A stretch of DNA of 64,000 nt, taken from assembly GCF_000368685.1 (NCBI RefSeq), contig NZ_KB849628.1, positions 981,907 through 1,045,906 on the forward strand, given 5' to 3'. A program made the translations under genes and the position numbers. Shown here piece after piece: positions 10,283-19,918 of the stretch (its first letter is position 1; each line of letters begins with the position of its first letter). Below the pieces are notes generated by a model. The model ran no database searches. It saw nothing but the letters and a program-made list of their open reading frames with translations, and was not told the origin of the DNA. The DNA comes from Acinetobacter baylyi DSM 14961 = CIP 107474. Lineage in GTDB: Bacteria; Pseudomonadota; Gammaproteobacteria; Pseudomonadales; Moraxellaceae.

Positions 10283-11764
10283 CTAGTTAGAGGACTGCGG
10301 AAGTTCCGTCACCAGTCTTAAAGAAACTGACAACTCATCCAGCTGGAAATGCGGTCTTAAGAAGACCACAGATTTGTAGTGACCAGGCTGTGCTGGGTCT
10401 TCTACAACCTTTACGGATGCCTCACGAAGTGGATACTGGGCTTTGGCTTCCTGTGAAGCACCATCATCAAGCAATACATATTGAGACAACCATTCATTCA
10501 AGAATGCTTCGACATTCCCTGCTGAAGCGAAACTTCCGACTTTATCGCGCATCATTGCTTTTAAATAATGTGCAATTCTGGATACCGCCATAATATATTG
10601 AATCTGGCTAGACAATGCCGAATTGGCATTGGCAGTATCACTGTCATATTTTTTTGGCTTCTGTGTCGATTGCGCACCGAAGAAAGCGGCATAATCGGTA
10701 TTTTTACAATGAACGAGTGGAATGAAACCCAAATCACTCAGTTCTTTTTCACGTCGGTCAGTAATTGCAATTTCTGTTGGACATTTGAACGCCACCTCAC
10801 CATCGTGAGTCTTAAAGGTATGTACAGGTAAGCCTTCAACTAAACCACCACCTTCGACACCGCGAATCGCAGCACACCATCCATGCAAATCAAAGGCATT
10901 GGTTAAACGTGTACCAAATGCATAAGCAGCATTCATCCATAGATATTCATTGTGATCCTGACCAGTCACATCCTCTATAAAATTGAAACCTTCTGTTGCG
11001 GTTCCTTCTTTAGGATGATATGGCAAACGACCCAGCACGCGCGGCATGGTCAATGCGACATAACGTGCATCTTCACTGTCACGGAAAGATCGCCACTGCA
11101 CATATTCGGCTGTTTCAAAAATTTTGGAGACGTCACGCGGACGGTCGATATCGGTATAACTTTCCAGACCAAACATGCTTGGATCTGCCGCCGAAATAAA
11201 CGGCGCATGAGCAGCAGCAGCAACATGTGAGATTTGCTCAAGCAAATACATATCTGATGGGGTACGATCAAATTCAAAATCACCAATCAGTGCAGAATAA
11301 GGGGCTCCACCAAAGGAACCATATTCTTCTTCATAAATTTTTTTAAACAAAGTGCTCTGATCGAAATCTGTTGCACCCTGAAAATCTTTGACCAGTTCTT
11401 TCTTGGTGGTGTTCAGCATCCGAATTTTAATCAGCGGATTTGAAGGTGTTTCCTGACAAAAATAATATAAGCCGCGCCATGTCGATTCAATTTTCTGAAA
11501 CTTTTCATGGTGCATGATCTGACTTAACTGTGCTGAGATAAGAGCATCAATTTCAGCAATACGCTTATCAATCGACAAAGTCATATTTTCCGAAACAGTA
11601 ATTGTTCCAGCCATCACCTCTTTTGCCAACTCGCCGATCAGGTTCTTAGCCCGAACATGCTCTTCATCATTTCGGGCAATTCGACTCTGCTCAACAATCG
11701 AATCAAGCAACGTCGTATTTTCAGGTTCAAGTGCAGTATTATTTGCGAGTTGAGGATTATTCAT
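10283..11764 (-). CDS. tssC: T6SS contractile sheath large subunit TssC
   Basis: 493 residues from the ATG at 11764, chosen because a strong GGAGG ribosome site lies just upstream within the end of tssB; the two genes overlap by 8 bases. Diagnostic stretches are FQKIESTWRGLYYF, GDFEFDRTPSDMYLL, FISAADPSMFG, ARYVALTMPRVLGRLPY and the C-terminal KSVVFLRPHFQLDELSVSLR. TssC forms the sheath with TssB around the Hcp tube. No truncation or missing conserved segment is seen. Confidence 0.96.
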   Translation of the reverse strand: MNNPQLANNTALEPENTTLLDSIVEQSRIARNDEEHVRAKNLIGELAKEVMAGTITVSENMTLSIDKRIAEIDALISAQLSQIMHHEKFQKIESTWRGLYYFCQETPSNPLIKIRMLNTTKKELVKDFQGATDFDQSTLFKKIYEEEYGSFGGAPYSALIGDFEFDRTPSDMYLLEQISHVAAAAHAPFISAADPSMFGLESYTDIDRPRDVSKIFETAEYVQWRSFRDSEDARYVALTMPRVLGRLPYHPKEGTATEGFNFIEDVTGQDHNEYLWMNAAYAFGTRLTNAFDLHGWCAAIRGVEGGGLVEGLPVHTFKTHDGEVAFKCPTEIAITDRREKELSDLGFIPLVHCKNTDYAAFFGAQSTQKPKKYDSDTANANSALSSQIQYIMAVSRIAHYLKAMMRDKVGSFASAGNVEAFLNEWLSQYVLLDDGASQEAKAQYPLREASVKVVEDPAQPGHYKSVVFLRPHFQLDELSVSLRLVTELPQSSN

Positions 11765-12260
11765 GATCAACCTCCGCACTGAGTTTACGTACTTGATCCG
11801 TATTTTTTAGAACCTCATCCAGCAAGTCTTCTAGACGCTCGTTATTAGAAATTTTATTGCGCAAGTCTGTCAGTCTTTCACGGGCTTCTACCAATTTACG
11901 TAATGGCTCTACCTGCTGTGTAATTTGTTCAGGACTAAAATCCTGCATTGAATTAAAGGTTAAATCCACGTTCATGCGTCCGCCTTCCTCTGTCAGTGTA
12001 TTTTCGACATCAAAAGCGGCTCGTGGAGCCATAGACTGCATAACATCGTCGATATTATCCAAATCAACATTAATAAATTTTTTATCTTTAAGTTTGGTTT
12101 TTTCAAGCTCGGATGCAGCCGAAAAATCCCCCATTACACCCACGACAAATGGTAATTCCTTCGCCTCTTTACCATCACCAATTTCAACATCATAGGTGAG
12201 CTGAACACGTGGTGGTCGAATGCGCTGAAGCTTTTTTTGAACGCTTTCTCTTTTCGCCAT
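11757..12260 (-). CDS. tssB: T6SS contractile sheath small subunit TssB
   Basis: 167 residues from the ATG at 12260, with an AGGA ribosome site upstream; the TTG two codons earlier is rejected. The motif RPPRVQLTYDVE and LPFVVGVMGDFS (about residues 16-55) are the TssB/VipA signature, followed by the acidic helical C-terminal half that ClpV recognises as part of the contracted sheath. It lies 19 bases downstream of the asaA-like gene and overlaps tssC. Confidence 0.95.
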   Translation of the reverse strand: MAKRESVQKKLQRIRPPRVQLTYDVEIGDGKEAKELPFVVGVMGDFSAASELEKTKLKDKKFINVDLDNIDDVMQSMAPRAAFDVENTLTEEGGRMNVDLTFNSMQDFSPEQITQQVEPLRKLVEARERLTDLRNKISNNERLEDLLDEVLKNTDQVRKLSAEVDHE

Positions 12261-12279
12261 GGTCAATTTTCCTGTGTAA

Positions 12280-12954
12280 TTACTTTAAAGATTCAAATGG
12301 ATTGGTACTCGATTTATTTGCTGCAGCAGCAGGTTTTGGGGTTGCAGCAGGTGTTGTAGATCGAGGTTTACTCGTGGTTTTTGTTGTACGTTTAGTATTT
12401 GATGAAGCAACATTGGAACGGCTTGAACGAGATTGAGATTTGATCGATTCATCCGTAATTGCTTTCGAATTTGAATGCATGGTTGGCGCTGGAACAGAAG
12501 CTTTAATCGCGTCCGCAAACTCTTTGGCAGGTGGATACGTCACATCCTCGCTTAAATAACGCATTTCGTTATTCCGCATTTCTTTCAAGCTGCTATTTGC
12601 AATAGATACGCTTGAGAGAAAAATAACATCTGTCAGCATATTTCCACGTACATTTTGCTGTTTTAAATTATTTGCGAGATATAACGCATTCATATTCTGG
12701 CCAAGCTGATGAAAACGCATTGCAGCTTGTGCCAATAAATCATTTTTGTTACTGGCATTTTTCTTGTCACATACCTGAGAATAAATACCCAATAACTCTG
12801 GATCAGTTTGGCCAGAAACTTGGGGATAATCGCGTATACAGCTTTTTTTTAACTTAATACTTTCTTCAGCAGCATGAGCAAAATTTAAAAATGATAAGCC
12901 AACTAAAATCGCTGAAAATACAATACTTTTTCTCAAAATATGCCTCTTAATCAT
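12280..12954 (-). CDS. asaA: AsaA-like secreted T6SS-associated protein
   Basis: 224 residues and the first gene of the left T6SS arm. The N-terminus is a signal peptide (basic start, hydrophobic core, cleavage near NFAHAAEE). The mature protein has two cysteines early (KKSCIRDYPQ and SQVCDKKN) that could form a disulfide, then a Ser/Thr/Pro/Ala-rich tail from about residue 160. Position directly upstream of tssB and periplasmic targeting match AsaA, which in A. baumannii affects TssM stability. The symbol rests on position and general features, not on an alignment. Confidence 0.65.
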   Translation of the reverse strand: MIKRHILRKSIVFSAILVGLSFLNFAHAAEESIKLKKSCIRDYPQVSGQTDPELLGIYSQVCDKKNASNKNDLLAQAAMRFHQLGQNMNALYLANNLKQQNVRGNMLTDVIFLSSVSIANSSLKEMRNNEMRYLSEDVTYPPAKEFADAIKASVPAPTMHSNSKAITDESIKSQSRSSRSNVASSNTKRTTKTTSKPRSTTPAATPKPAAAANKSSTNPFESLK

Positions 12955-13322
12955 TTAAATTTATCATTGATAGTCATTACAAATTATTGTTAACCACAAA
13001 TACGCTCATCAGTTTTTATAAAATGTGAACGGACGGATTTTACCAACAAACATACCAAGTTCGTCAAGACTAATCTGTCTATTTATTTTAAACCTATATG
13101 AAACAAATAAGCTATAATGGTTAAAATATGATTTTATCGGATTACTTCAAACTACCCAATAATCTTTTTTTTATGTAAAATAAAAGTTGCATCTGAGCAA
13201 TAAAAACATAAATGTTTATTTAACAATGATTTATGTTTAAAAAAGATGTTTTTTATTTTCTAAAATTATGGATTTTCTTATTCAACAATCCGAATTGATA
13301 TTAATAAAATGACTTGAGATTT
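12955..13322. promoter_or_regulatory. Divergent T6SS promoter region
   Basis: 368 bases without a gene, between the asaA-like gene (leftward) and clpV (rightward), so promoters for both T6SS arms should lie here. It is very AT-rich with long A and T runs, the type of DNA silenced by H-NS in Acinetobacter. I see no clear palindromic operator and cannot assign -10/-35 boxes with confidence. Confidence 0.6.
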
Positions 13323-15998
13323 ATGATGAGCAATTTAAAAATTCTAATTACCAAATTATCGGGTAACTCTCGGACAGCATTAGAAAAATCTGCAAATTCA
13401 TGTATTTTGTTACAAAACTTTGAAATAGAAATAGAACATCTGTTTTTGGAATTACTAAATCAGAATAGTTCAAATGATATACAGATTTTACTAAAAAAAT
13501 ACAAAATTAATACTGAGGAGTTGATAGAGGATTTAAACAGGGCTCTATCTAGCCTGCCTAAAGGCAATAATCGTACCCCTATTTTTTCTAAATCGATTGT
13601 AAGATTATTGGAACAAGCATGGTTACTTGCCTCTGCAGATCAAAACCCAATTATCCGAAGTGGACATTTACTAATTGCTTTATTAACAGCACCAGATCTT
13701 TATCAGATTGCCGTACGCGCATCTGATTTATTCGATGTTTTACCTATTGATTTAATGAAACATAAGTTTATTGAAGATTGTATAAAAAGCGTAGAAAATG
13801 CTCAGTTACAACAAGATGAAAATCCAGTATCTCAACAGGCTTCAATAGAAACTAAAAATAAAACACCTGCCTTGGATCAATTCACTATTAATCTTACTGA
13901 AAAAGCAAAAAGTGGTTCGATTGATCCTGTTATTGGACGCGAATACGAGATTCGACTGATGCTCGATATTCTAATGCGTAGAAGACAAAATAACCCTATT
14001 CTGACAGGTGAGCCAGGGGTTGGAAAAACGGCTGTCGTTGAAGGTTTAGCTCTGAAAATTGCTCAGGGTCTTGTACCTCCAGCTTTAAGAAATGTGCAGC
14101 TTCACAGTTTAGATATTGGTTTATTACAAGCAGGAGCCAGTGTCAAAGGTGAATTTGAAAACCGTCTAAAACAAGTTATTCAAGAAGTACAATCTTCTAC
14201 TCATCCTATTATTTTGTTTATTGATGAAGCTCATACGTTAATTGGTGCAGGTGGTCAAGCAGGTCAGAATGATGCAGCTAATTTATTAAAACCAGCGCTG
14301 GCACGCGGTGAGCTGCGCACTATTGCGGCAACAACATGGGCCGAATATAAACAATATTTTGAAAAAGATGCCGCGCTGAGTCGTCGTTTTCAAGTCGTCA
14401 AGGTTGAAGAGCCAACCGAAACTGTTGCAATTGATATGCTACGGGCCATGATTCCGGTAATGCAGCAACATTTTAAACTACAAATAGACGATGAGGCCAT
14501 CATTACAGCAGTACATGCTTCTCATCGCTATATCAGTGGGCGACAGCTTCCAGACAAGGCCATTAGTGTACTCGATACAGCAGCAGCCAGAGTCGCATTG
14601 ACCCAAAATGCGCAACCCGTGAAGCTGGATCAGTTACAAGCCAAGCTACACAATCTAAAACTCGAACAAAACATTCTAGACACTGAACATCGCCATTCTT
14701 CTATGCATGAAGAACGCCTGACCAAACTTGCCAAAGAAATTAGCCAGCTTGAAGAAAATATCGATGAAGTCTATAAACGCTGGCAACAAGAACGAGAGCT
14801 CGTTCAAAAAATTCAAAATATTGAAATAAATACAGATGCTCCTGAGACAGCAGATGATCAACAAATAAATGAATTAAGATCCGAGCTTTATCAATTACAG
14901 GGTCATGAACCGCTAGTCTTTGAGCGAGTTAATGCTCAGATGATTAATGAAATTATTTCTGACTGGACAGGTATTCCTATTGGAAATATGGTGAATGATG
15001 AAATCCAGCATATCTTACAACTTGAACAAAAACTTGCTCAGCGCGTAATGGGACAAGATTATGCGTTACAGCAACTGGTTCAAGGTATCAAAACATCTAA
15101 AGCCAAACTTGAAGATCCCAATAAACCTCAAGGTGTATTTTTACTGGTTGGCCCAAGTGGCGTGGGTAAAACAGAAACAGCTTTAGCCTTGGCTGAAGAG
15201 CTTTATGGTGGAGAGCAGCATCTAATCACTATCAATATGTCTGAATACCAAGAGGCCCATACCGTATCTTCTCTTAAAGGTACGCCTCCTGGCTATGTTG
15301 GATATGGTCAGGGCGGTGTTTTAACAGAAGCAGTAAGACGTCACCCGTACAGTGTGGTTTTACTTGATGAAATTGAAAAAGCACATAGCGATGTTCAGGA
15401 ACTTTTTTATCAGGTTTTTGATAAAGGTATGCTCGAAGATGGTGAAGGACGTTTAATCGATTTTAAAAATACGACGATTCTCCTCACTTCAAATGCGGGT
15501 TCAAGCGCGATCATGAAAGTCTGCCTGAGTCAGCCTGTAGAGGAATGGCCAGATGCCATTGAGTTAATTGAACATCTAAAACCAAGTCTCTACAAACAAT
15601 TTAAACCCGCATTTTTGGGGCGCATGCGTATTGTGCCTTACTTCCCACTACATGACGATTTACTGGTTAAAATTATTCACCATAAACTGGGTAAAGTAAC
15701 TGCGCGTCTTGAAAAACAATACGGCACACGAGTGCAATATTCAGAGCCACTGGTTGAGACAATTTTACAACGCTGCACCGAAGTAGATAGTGGCGCACGC
15801 AATGTAGATCACATCTTAAACTCAACCATATTACCTGAACTGGCTACTCAGATTTTGGTGGCACTTGCAGAACAGAAGTTACCAAAGCACATCATGATTG
15901 ATGTCAAAAATGATGACATCGTTTATCAACTTGATCCCGTTGAAAAAAAGATAGCCAAGAAACGTAGTGCTAAAACCATCAAAGAAACCGAAGCTTAA
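13323..15998 (+). CDS. clpV: T6SS sheath-recycling AAA+ ATPase ClpV (TssH)
   Basis: 891 residues from the ATG at 13323 (13326 is an equal alternative). Order of parts: Clp N-domain (residues 1-150), first AAA+ module with Walker A GEPGVGKTA and Walker B ILFIDEAHT, a coiled middle domain (about 400-530), second AAA+ module with GPSGVGKTE and VVLLDEIEKAH, and a C-terminal sensor region. Length and the AALSRRFQVVKVEEPTE segment separate it from housekeeping ClpB. It unfolds contracted TssBC sheath. First gene of the right arm, 15 bases before tssA. Confidence 0.95.
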   Translation: MMSNLKILITKLSGNSRTALEKSANSCILLQNFEIEIEHLFLELLNQNSSNDIQILLKKYKINTEELIEDLNRALSSLPKGNNRTPIFSKSIVRLLEQAWLLASADQNPIIRSGHLLIALLTAPDLYQIAVRASDLFDVLPIDLMKHKFIEDCIKSVENAQLQQDENPVSQQASIETKNKTPALDQFTINLTEKAKSGSIDPVIGREYEIRLMLDILMRRRQNNPILTGEPGVGKTAVVEGLALKIAQGLVPPALRNVQLHSLDIGLLQAGASVKGEFENRLKQVIQEVQSSTHPIILFIDEAHTLIGAGGQAGQNDAANLLKPALARGELRTIAATTWAEYKQYFEKDAALSRRFQVVKVEEPTETVAIDMLRAMIPVMQQHFKLQIDDEAIITAVHASHRYISGRQLPDKAISVLDTAAARVALTQNAQPVKLDQLQAKLHNLKLEQNILDTEHRHSSMHEERLTKLAKEISQLEENIDEVYKRWQQERELVQKIQNIEINTDAPETADDQQINELRSELYQLQGHEPLVFERVNAQMINEIISDWTGIPIGNMVNDEIQHILQLEQKLAQRVMGQDYALQQLVQGIKTSKAKLEDPNKPQGVFLLVGPSGVGKTETALALAEELYGGEQHLITINMSEYQEAHTVSSLKGTPPGYVGYGQGGVLTEAVRRHPYSVVLLDEIEKAHSDVQELFYQVFDKGMLEDGEGRLIDFKNTTILLTSNAGSSAIMKVCLSQPVEEWPDAIELIEHLKPSLYKQFKPAFLGRMRIVPYFPLHDDLLVKIIHHKLGKVTARLEKQYGTRVQYSEPLVETILQRCTEVDSGARNVDHILNSTILPELATQILVALAEQKLPKHIMIDVKNDDIVYQLDPVEKKIAKKRSAKTIKETEA

Positions 15999-16013
15999 GA
16001 ATAGAGTCATACC

Positions 16014-17117
16014 ATGAGTATAAACATTTCAGAGTTGTTACAGCCAATTACTGAACAATCTCCATGTGGAGAGGATTACTCATTTTCCAATGAATTTCAT
16101 CTGATCAAAAAAGCCAGAACACAAGATGATGTCTTACTTGATCAGGGCGATTGGGTCACTGAATTGAAACAGGCTGATTGGGAAACAGTGACCAGTACCT
16201 CATCAAACCTATTAAAAACAAAAACCAAGGATATTCGCTTACTTACTTGGCTGAGTGAAGGATGGGCTAATCTATATGGATTTGAAGGTATTTATCAGGG
16301 CATTGAATTAAGTCATCGTTTACTGGATCAATTCTGGAATGACATCCATCCTGTGGTAGAAGATGATGATCTGGATCAAAGAATCGCATTGTTACAGGGC
16401 TTAATTAATCAACTGCCCTTACTCATCAAGAAAACACCTTTAATTAATACGTCGCCTTATTATCATTTGCTCAATTACGAAAATTTTTTACATCATCAGA
16501 ATATTCGACGTAAGCAAAGCGACGAGTATGAACAGTTAGATGGTCCCTCTGAAATCGAACTATTTGAACAAGCTTTATTTAATACATCAAAAAGTTTTCA
16601 ATATCAGAATTATCAAATGTTTAAGCATGTTGTATCTCAATGGCAACAGCTTAAGGATGTACTGGATCGCCTGATGGGAGTGGATGCTCCAAGTTTCGCA
16701 GCAATTGATTCCAGCCTGCAAGATATTGATGTCAATCTCCGTAAAATTTATAAAGCCGAAGCCTTCGATACAAATCCAGTAGCAACTTCATCGGCTACAG
16801 CTTCTAGCCATGCTTCTGAAACATTGAGTACCGAGCCTATGCCTACCTCAAATGTCAATGTAAACCAGCCGAGCTTTCAACCGCAAACCCAAAATCACAT
16901 TCAAAATCGTGAACAAGCGATTCGGGTATTGCAAGATATTTCTGACTACTTTCAGGCAAATGAGCCTCATAGTCCCGTCAGTTATATGCTGCAAAAAACG
17001 ATTAAATGGAGCCAGATGCCATTACATGAATGGTTAGCACAAGTCATTAAAGATGAGCATCCGTTACAGTTGGTACAAGAAGCTCTTGGTGTACAACCTA
17101 AAAATGAATATGAATAA
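16014..17117 (+). CDS. tssA: T6SS cap/assembly protein TssA
   Basis: 367 residues. The N-terminal ImpA domain is recognised from LLQPITEQSPCGEDYSF (residues 8-24), DWETV and LTWLSEGWANLYGFEGI. A Ser/Thr/Pro/Gln-rich linker spans about residues 260-300, and the short C-terminal domain starts at NREQAIRVLQDISDYF and holds PHSPVSYML. TssA coordinates tube and sheath polymerisation. It lies between clpV and tssK, with 16 bases on either side, in one operon. Confidence 0.9.
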   Translation: MSINISELLQPITEQSPCGEDYSFSNEFHLIKKARTQDDVLLDQGDWVTELKQADWETVTSTSSNLLKTKTKDIRLLTWLSEGWANLYGFEGIYQGIELSHRLLDQFWNDIHPVVEDDDLDQRIALLQGLINQLPLLIKKTPLINTSPYYHLLNYENFLHHQNIRRKQSDEYEQLDGPSEIELFEQALFNTSKSFQYQNYQMFKHVVSQWQQLKDVLDRLMGVDAPSFAAIDSSLQDIDVNLRKIYKAEAFDTNPVATSSATASSHASETLSTEPMPTSNVNVNQPSFQPQTQNHIQNREQAIRVLQDISDYFQANEPHSPVSYMLQKTIKWSQMPLHEWLAQVIKDEHPLQLVQEALGVQPKNEYE

Positions 17118-17133
17118 ATGTTGGTAGATCAAA

Positions 17134-18501
17134 ATGTTTAAAGCAGAAAAAATCCTATGGGGCGAAGGCTTATTTTTACGTCCGCAACATTTCCAGATTC
17201 AGGATAGTTACCATGAGCAACGTTTAAACCAGACCATTCGTGCGACCATTCCGTTCGCCTATGGGATTAATCAATTGCGTTTCGACGAGCTGCAACTGGG
17301 CAATCATGTACTGGCATTAGAAAGCATCGAAATGATCTGGCAAGACGGCGAAATTTACCAAGCCCCAAGCACCGACTTATTACCAGAACCTTTGCTACTC
17401 GATGACCTCAATTTTAAGGGAGAGATGTTGATCTATCTCACCCTGCCGTTATTACAACCCAATAAGACAAATATCTTGCATGATGGTGATGATCATCGAT
17501 CTGGCCGTTATCACTCACATCTAACCGAAACACACGATTTGTATACCAATGCTCAGGCTGCAGACATTACGCTGTTACGGCGTCGTGCAATGTTTAGATT
17601 GCTTGCACCTCTGTCCGAGCCACAACAAGAATTTGATGGTTTGTTATATTTACCTTTAGGTCGGATCAAGCGCCAAAGTTCTGGTTCATTTGAGCTGGAT
17701 CAAAAATTTATTCCACCAATTTTACATATTGAAGCATCAGATACACTGACCTCAAATCTTAAACGGACTCTGAATGTCATTCGAGCAAAAATTAAGACCA
17801 TTCAAACCAATAATCGAGAAAACGAACAGAAACTGATTGAATTCCGTTCTGGTGATATCGTTTCTTTTTGGCTGGTCAATGCTTTAAACACAGCTCACGC
17901 CACACTCAACCATCTGCTTCAACACCCGCAAATACATCCCGAACGACTTTTCTTTGAATTACTCCGTTTGACAGGTTCTTTGCTAACATTTTCTACAGCA
18001 TATGAAGTAGATCATCTTCCTCAATACCGACATCACCAACTACAAGATAGTTTTCAGCAACTTGATGTGATTTTGCGTGATCTGTTAGACACCATTATTT
18101 CTAGTCGCTATATCAGTATTGCGCTTAAAGAGATTCGTCCATCTTATTGGATCGGAAGCTTGGAATCAGACAAAATTACGCGAGATAGCAGACTTTATAT
18201 TGCGGTTTCAAGTAGCATGATGCAGACCCACGAACTGGTTCAAATTGTTCCTTTACGTTTTAAAGTGGGGAGTACGGTGGATGTTGAACAACGTGTTGTC
18301 GCAGCTTTACCTGCAATTCCATTACACCACCTGATGCAGGTACCTACCGCGATTCCTGTACGCTCAGGTGTGAGTTATTTTGAAATTGAACCCCATCATG
18401 AACTTTATCAACGTATGCTAGAGTCAGAATCGATATGTATTTATATCCCTTCAGGTTTCCAAGACATTAGCATTGAATTAATTGCTGTAATGAATGCCTA
18501 A
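17134..18501 (+). CDS. tssK: T6SS baseplate protein TssK
   Basis: 455 residues. The opening KILWGEGLFLRPQHFQIQD (residues 5-23) is diagnostic for TssK, which links the baseplate to the TssLM membrane complex. The middle has RRRAMFRLLAPLSE and a conserved FFELLRLTGSLLTFS stretch; the C-terminus ends with QDISIELIAVMNA as usual. It lies 16 bases after tssA and 11 bases before tssL. Length is normal and no conserved block is missing. Confidence 0.94.
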   Translation: MFKAEKILWGEGLFLRPQHFQIQDSYHEQRLNQTIRATIPFAYGINQLRFDELQLGNHVLALESIEMIWQDGEIYQAPSTDLLPEPLLLDDLNFKGEMLIYLTLPLLQPNKTNILHDGDDHRSGRYHSHLTETHDLYTNAQAADITLLRRRAMFRLLAPLSEPQQEFDGLLYLPLGRIKRQSSGSFELDQKFIPPILHIEASDTLTSNLKRTLNVIRAKIKTIQTNNRENEQKLIEFRSGDIVSFWLVNALNTAHATLNHLLQHPQIHPERLFFELLRLTGSLLTFSTAYEVDHLPQYRHHQLQDSFQQLDVILRDLLDTIISSRYISIALKEIRPSYWIGSLESDKITRDSRLYIAVSSSMMQTHELVQIVPLRFKVGSTVDVEQRVVAALPAIPLHHLMQVPTAIPVRSGVSYFEIEPHHELYQRMLESESICIYIPSGFQDISIELIAVMNA

Positions 18502-18512
18502 GGAGAATAAAT

Positions 18513-19316
18513 ATGAGTCAACCTACAGGCATCCCTTCTCTGTTCGATGATGGCAAAATAGGTGGAGATTTTTCTCCCCCAAATACTCAAAATGTCAGCC
18601 AGGCTGTCAATCTGGTCGATTTATTACATGATGGTTTTTATATTGTTTTTCTGATTCGCAATCAATACGTACCTGCCAATATTGAAGAGTTCCGTCAAAA
18701 AATCCTTGATTTGCTTAATCGTTTTGAACAGCAAGCAAAGAAAATGCAATTTTCAGGCGATGATATCTATGATGCGAAATATGCGTTTTGTGCTTTGCTT
18801 GATGAAACAATTGTGACTCAACAAGACCCAAACTTTTTTCATTTACAAAATGCTTGGCTCATTAGTCCCTTGCAACTTAGCCTGTTTGGTTCTCAGCTTG
18901 CAGGTTATCGCTTTTTTGAAATACTGGAGCAATTAAGAAGTAAAGGCAAAGAGCGTCTGACTTCACTCGAAGTCTTTCATTATTGTTTACTTCTAGGATT
19001 TCAGGGTAAATACCGCATTGAATCAATTGAAAGTCTTAACCATTTGGTCGCGCGCGTTGGAGATGAAATTGATTATCTGAAAGGAAAAAAGGCTGCGTTT
19101 TCGCCTTTTTCCGCCATCCCTGATCAGATTAGACACATGATCCATGGTGAATTGCCGTTTTTCTGGATTCTGATTATTCTGCTGATTTTTGCCTTACTTA
19201 CTTTCGGTGGACTAAGATATATGTTGTCTCACCAAACAGATCGTGCGCTTGCGCCTTATCAAAATGTCGTTTCTGCACCTGCCGAAGAAGCACATATTAC
19301 GATTTATTTACCATAA
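18513..19316 (+). CDS. tssL: T6SS membrane complex protein TssL (DotU family)
   Basis: 267 residues with an AGGAG ribosome site upstream. The cytoplasmic DotU domain is recognised from YDAKYAFCALLDETI (about residues 87-101), LFGSQLAGYRFFEIL, and FHYCLLLGFQGKYR. A single membrane anchor lies near residues 215-237 (FFWILIILLIFALLTFGGL). It is the short form, with no C-terminal OmpA-like peptidoglycan-binding domain, so wall anchoring must come from another protein such as the OmpA-like gene at the left edge. Nine bases separate it from the next gene. Confidence 0.93.
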   Translation: MSQPTGIPSLFDDGKIGGDFSPPNTQNVSQAVNLVDLLHDGFYIVFLIRNQYVPANIEEFRQKILDLLNRFEQQAKKMQFSGDDIYDAKYAFCALLDETIVTQQDPNFFHLQNAWLISPLQLSLFGSQLAGYRFFEILEQLRSKGKERLTSLEVFHYCLLLGFQGKYRIESIESLNHLVARVGDEIDYLKGKKAAFSPFSAIPDQIRHMIHGELPFFWILIILLIFALLTFGGLRYMLSHQTDRALAPYQNVVSAPAEEAHITIYLP

Positions 19317-19326
19317 GAGCGCAGTT

Positions 19327-19908
19327 ATGGCACAAGAAAAACCAACATCACTACGTATTTTACAAACACCTAAAAAGAAATCAGTTTCCCCATTATTGTT
19401 TAGTTTAGTGGGTTTTGTTACAGGTGTCGGCGTGACATTAATCGCATTTTTTATCATTTTCCAACCGTCGATTAATGTCGCTACTACATCTGAACAGCAA
19501 ACACCTCATGTGCTTGAGGCCATAACAACAGATCCTGCACCACACACTGCATCTGGTTCTCATCCGGCTACAGAAACAGGTCATTCTCATTCCCTCTCAT
19601 CATCCAATGAAACAGATGAGTCAGAAGCCACCATTCAGCAACCCAAGGAGAGCGAGTTAAGTCAGCTGTTTTCACATACCCCCACAGCGGTTGCTGCGCA
19701 ACGCAACTCGTCTCTTGAGCATAATCCGAAGCCACAGCCTAAAGCAGCGATTAATAAAACAACCTCGTCACTGGACGGCCCAAATACAGCCAAAAATTTT
19801 GCAGATCCATTTCCTACACAGCGCTCACAACCTGCGCCTAAAAAAACTGAAGAATCTCAAACTGTACCAGCCATTGTAAATACACCAAAACCGACAGAGG
19901 CGCAGTAA
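19327..19908 (+). CDS. T6SS-locus single-pass membrane protein of unknown function
   Basis: 193 residues from the ATG at 19327; an in-frame extension upstream overlaps tssL and is rejected. One membrane segment (about residues 24-46, LLFSLVGFVTGVGVTLIAFF) is followed by a long low-complexity region rich in Ser, Thr, Pro, Gln and Lys, probably unstructured in the periplasm. Genes of this kind lie between tssL and tagX in Acinetobacter T6SS loci (asa group). The layout suggests a tether or scaffold; no enzymatic motif is visible. Confidence 0.75.
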   Translation: MAQEKPTSLRILQTPKKKSVSPLLFSLVGFVTGVGVTLIAFFIIFQPSINVATTSEQQTPHVLEAITTDPAPHTASGSHPATETGHSHSLSSSNETDESEATIQQPKESELSQLFSHTPTAVAAQRNSSLEHNPKPQPKAAINKTTSSLDGPNTAKNFADPFPTQRSQPAPKKTEESQTVPAIVNTPKPTEAQ

Positions 19909-19918
19909 TAAAAATTTT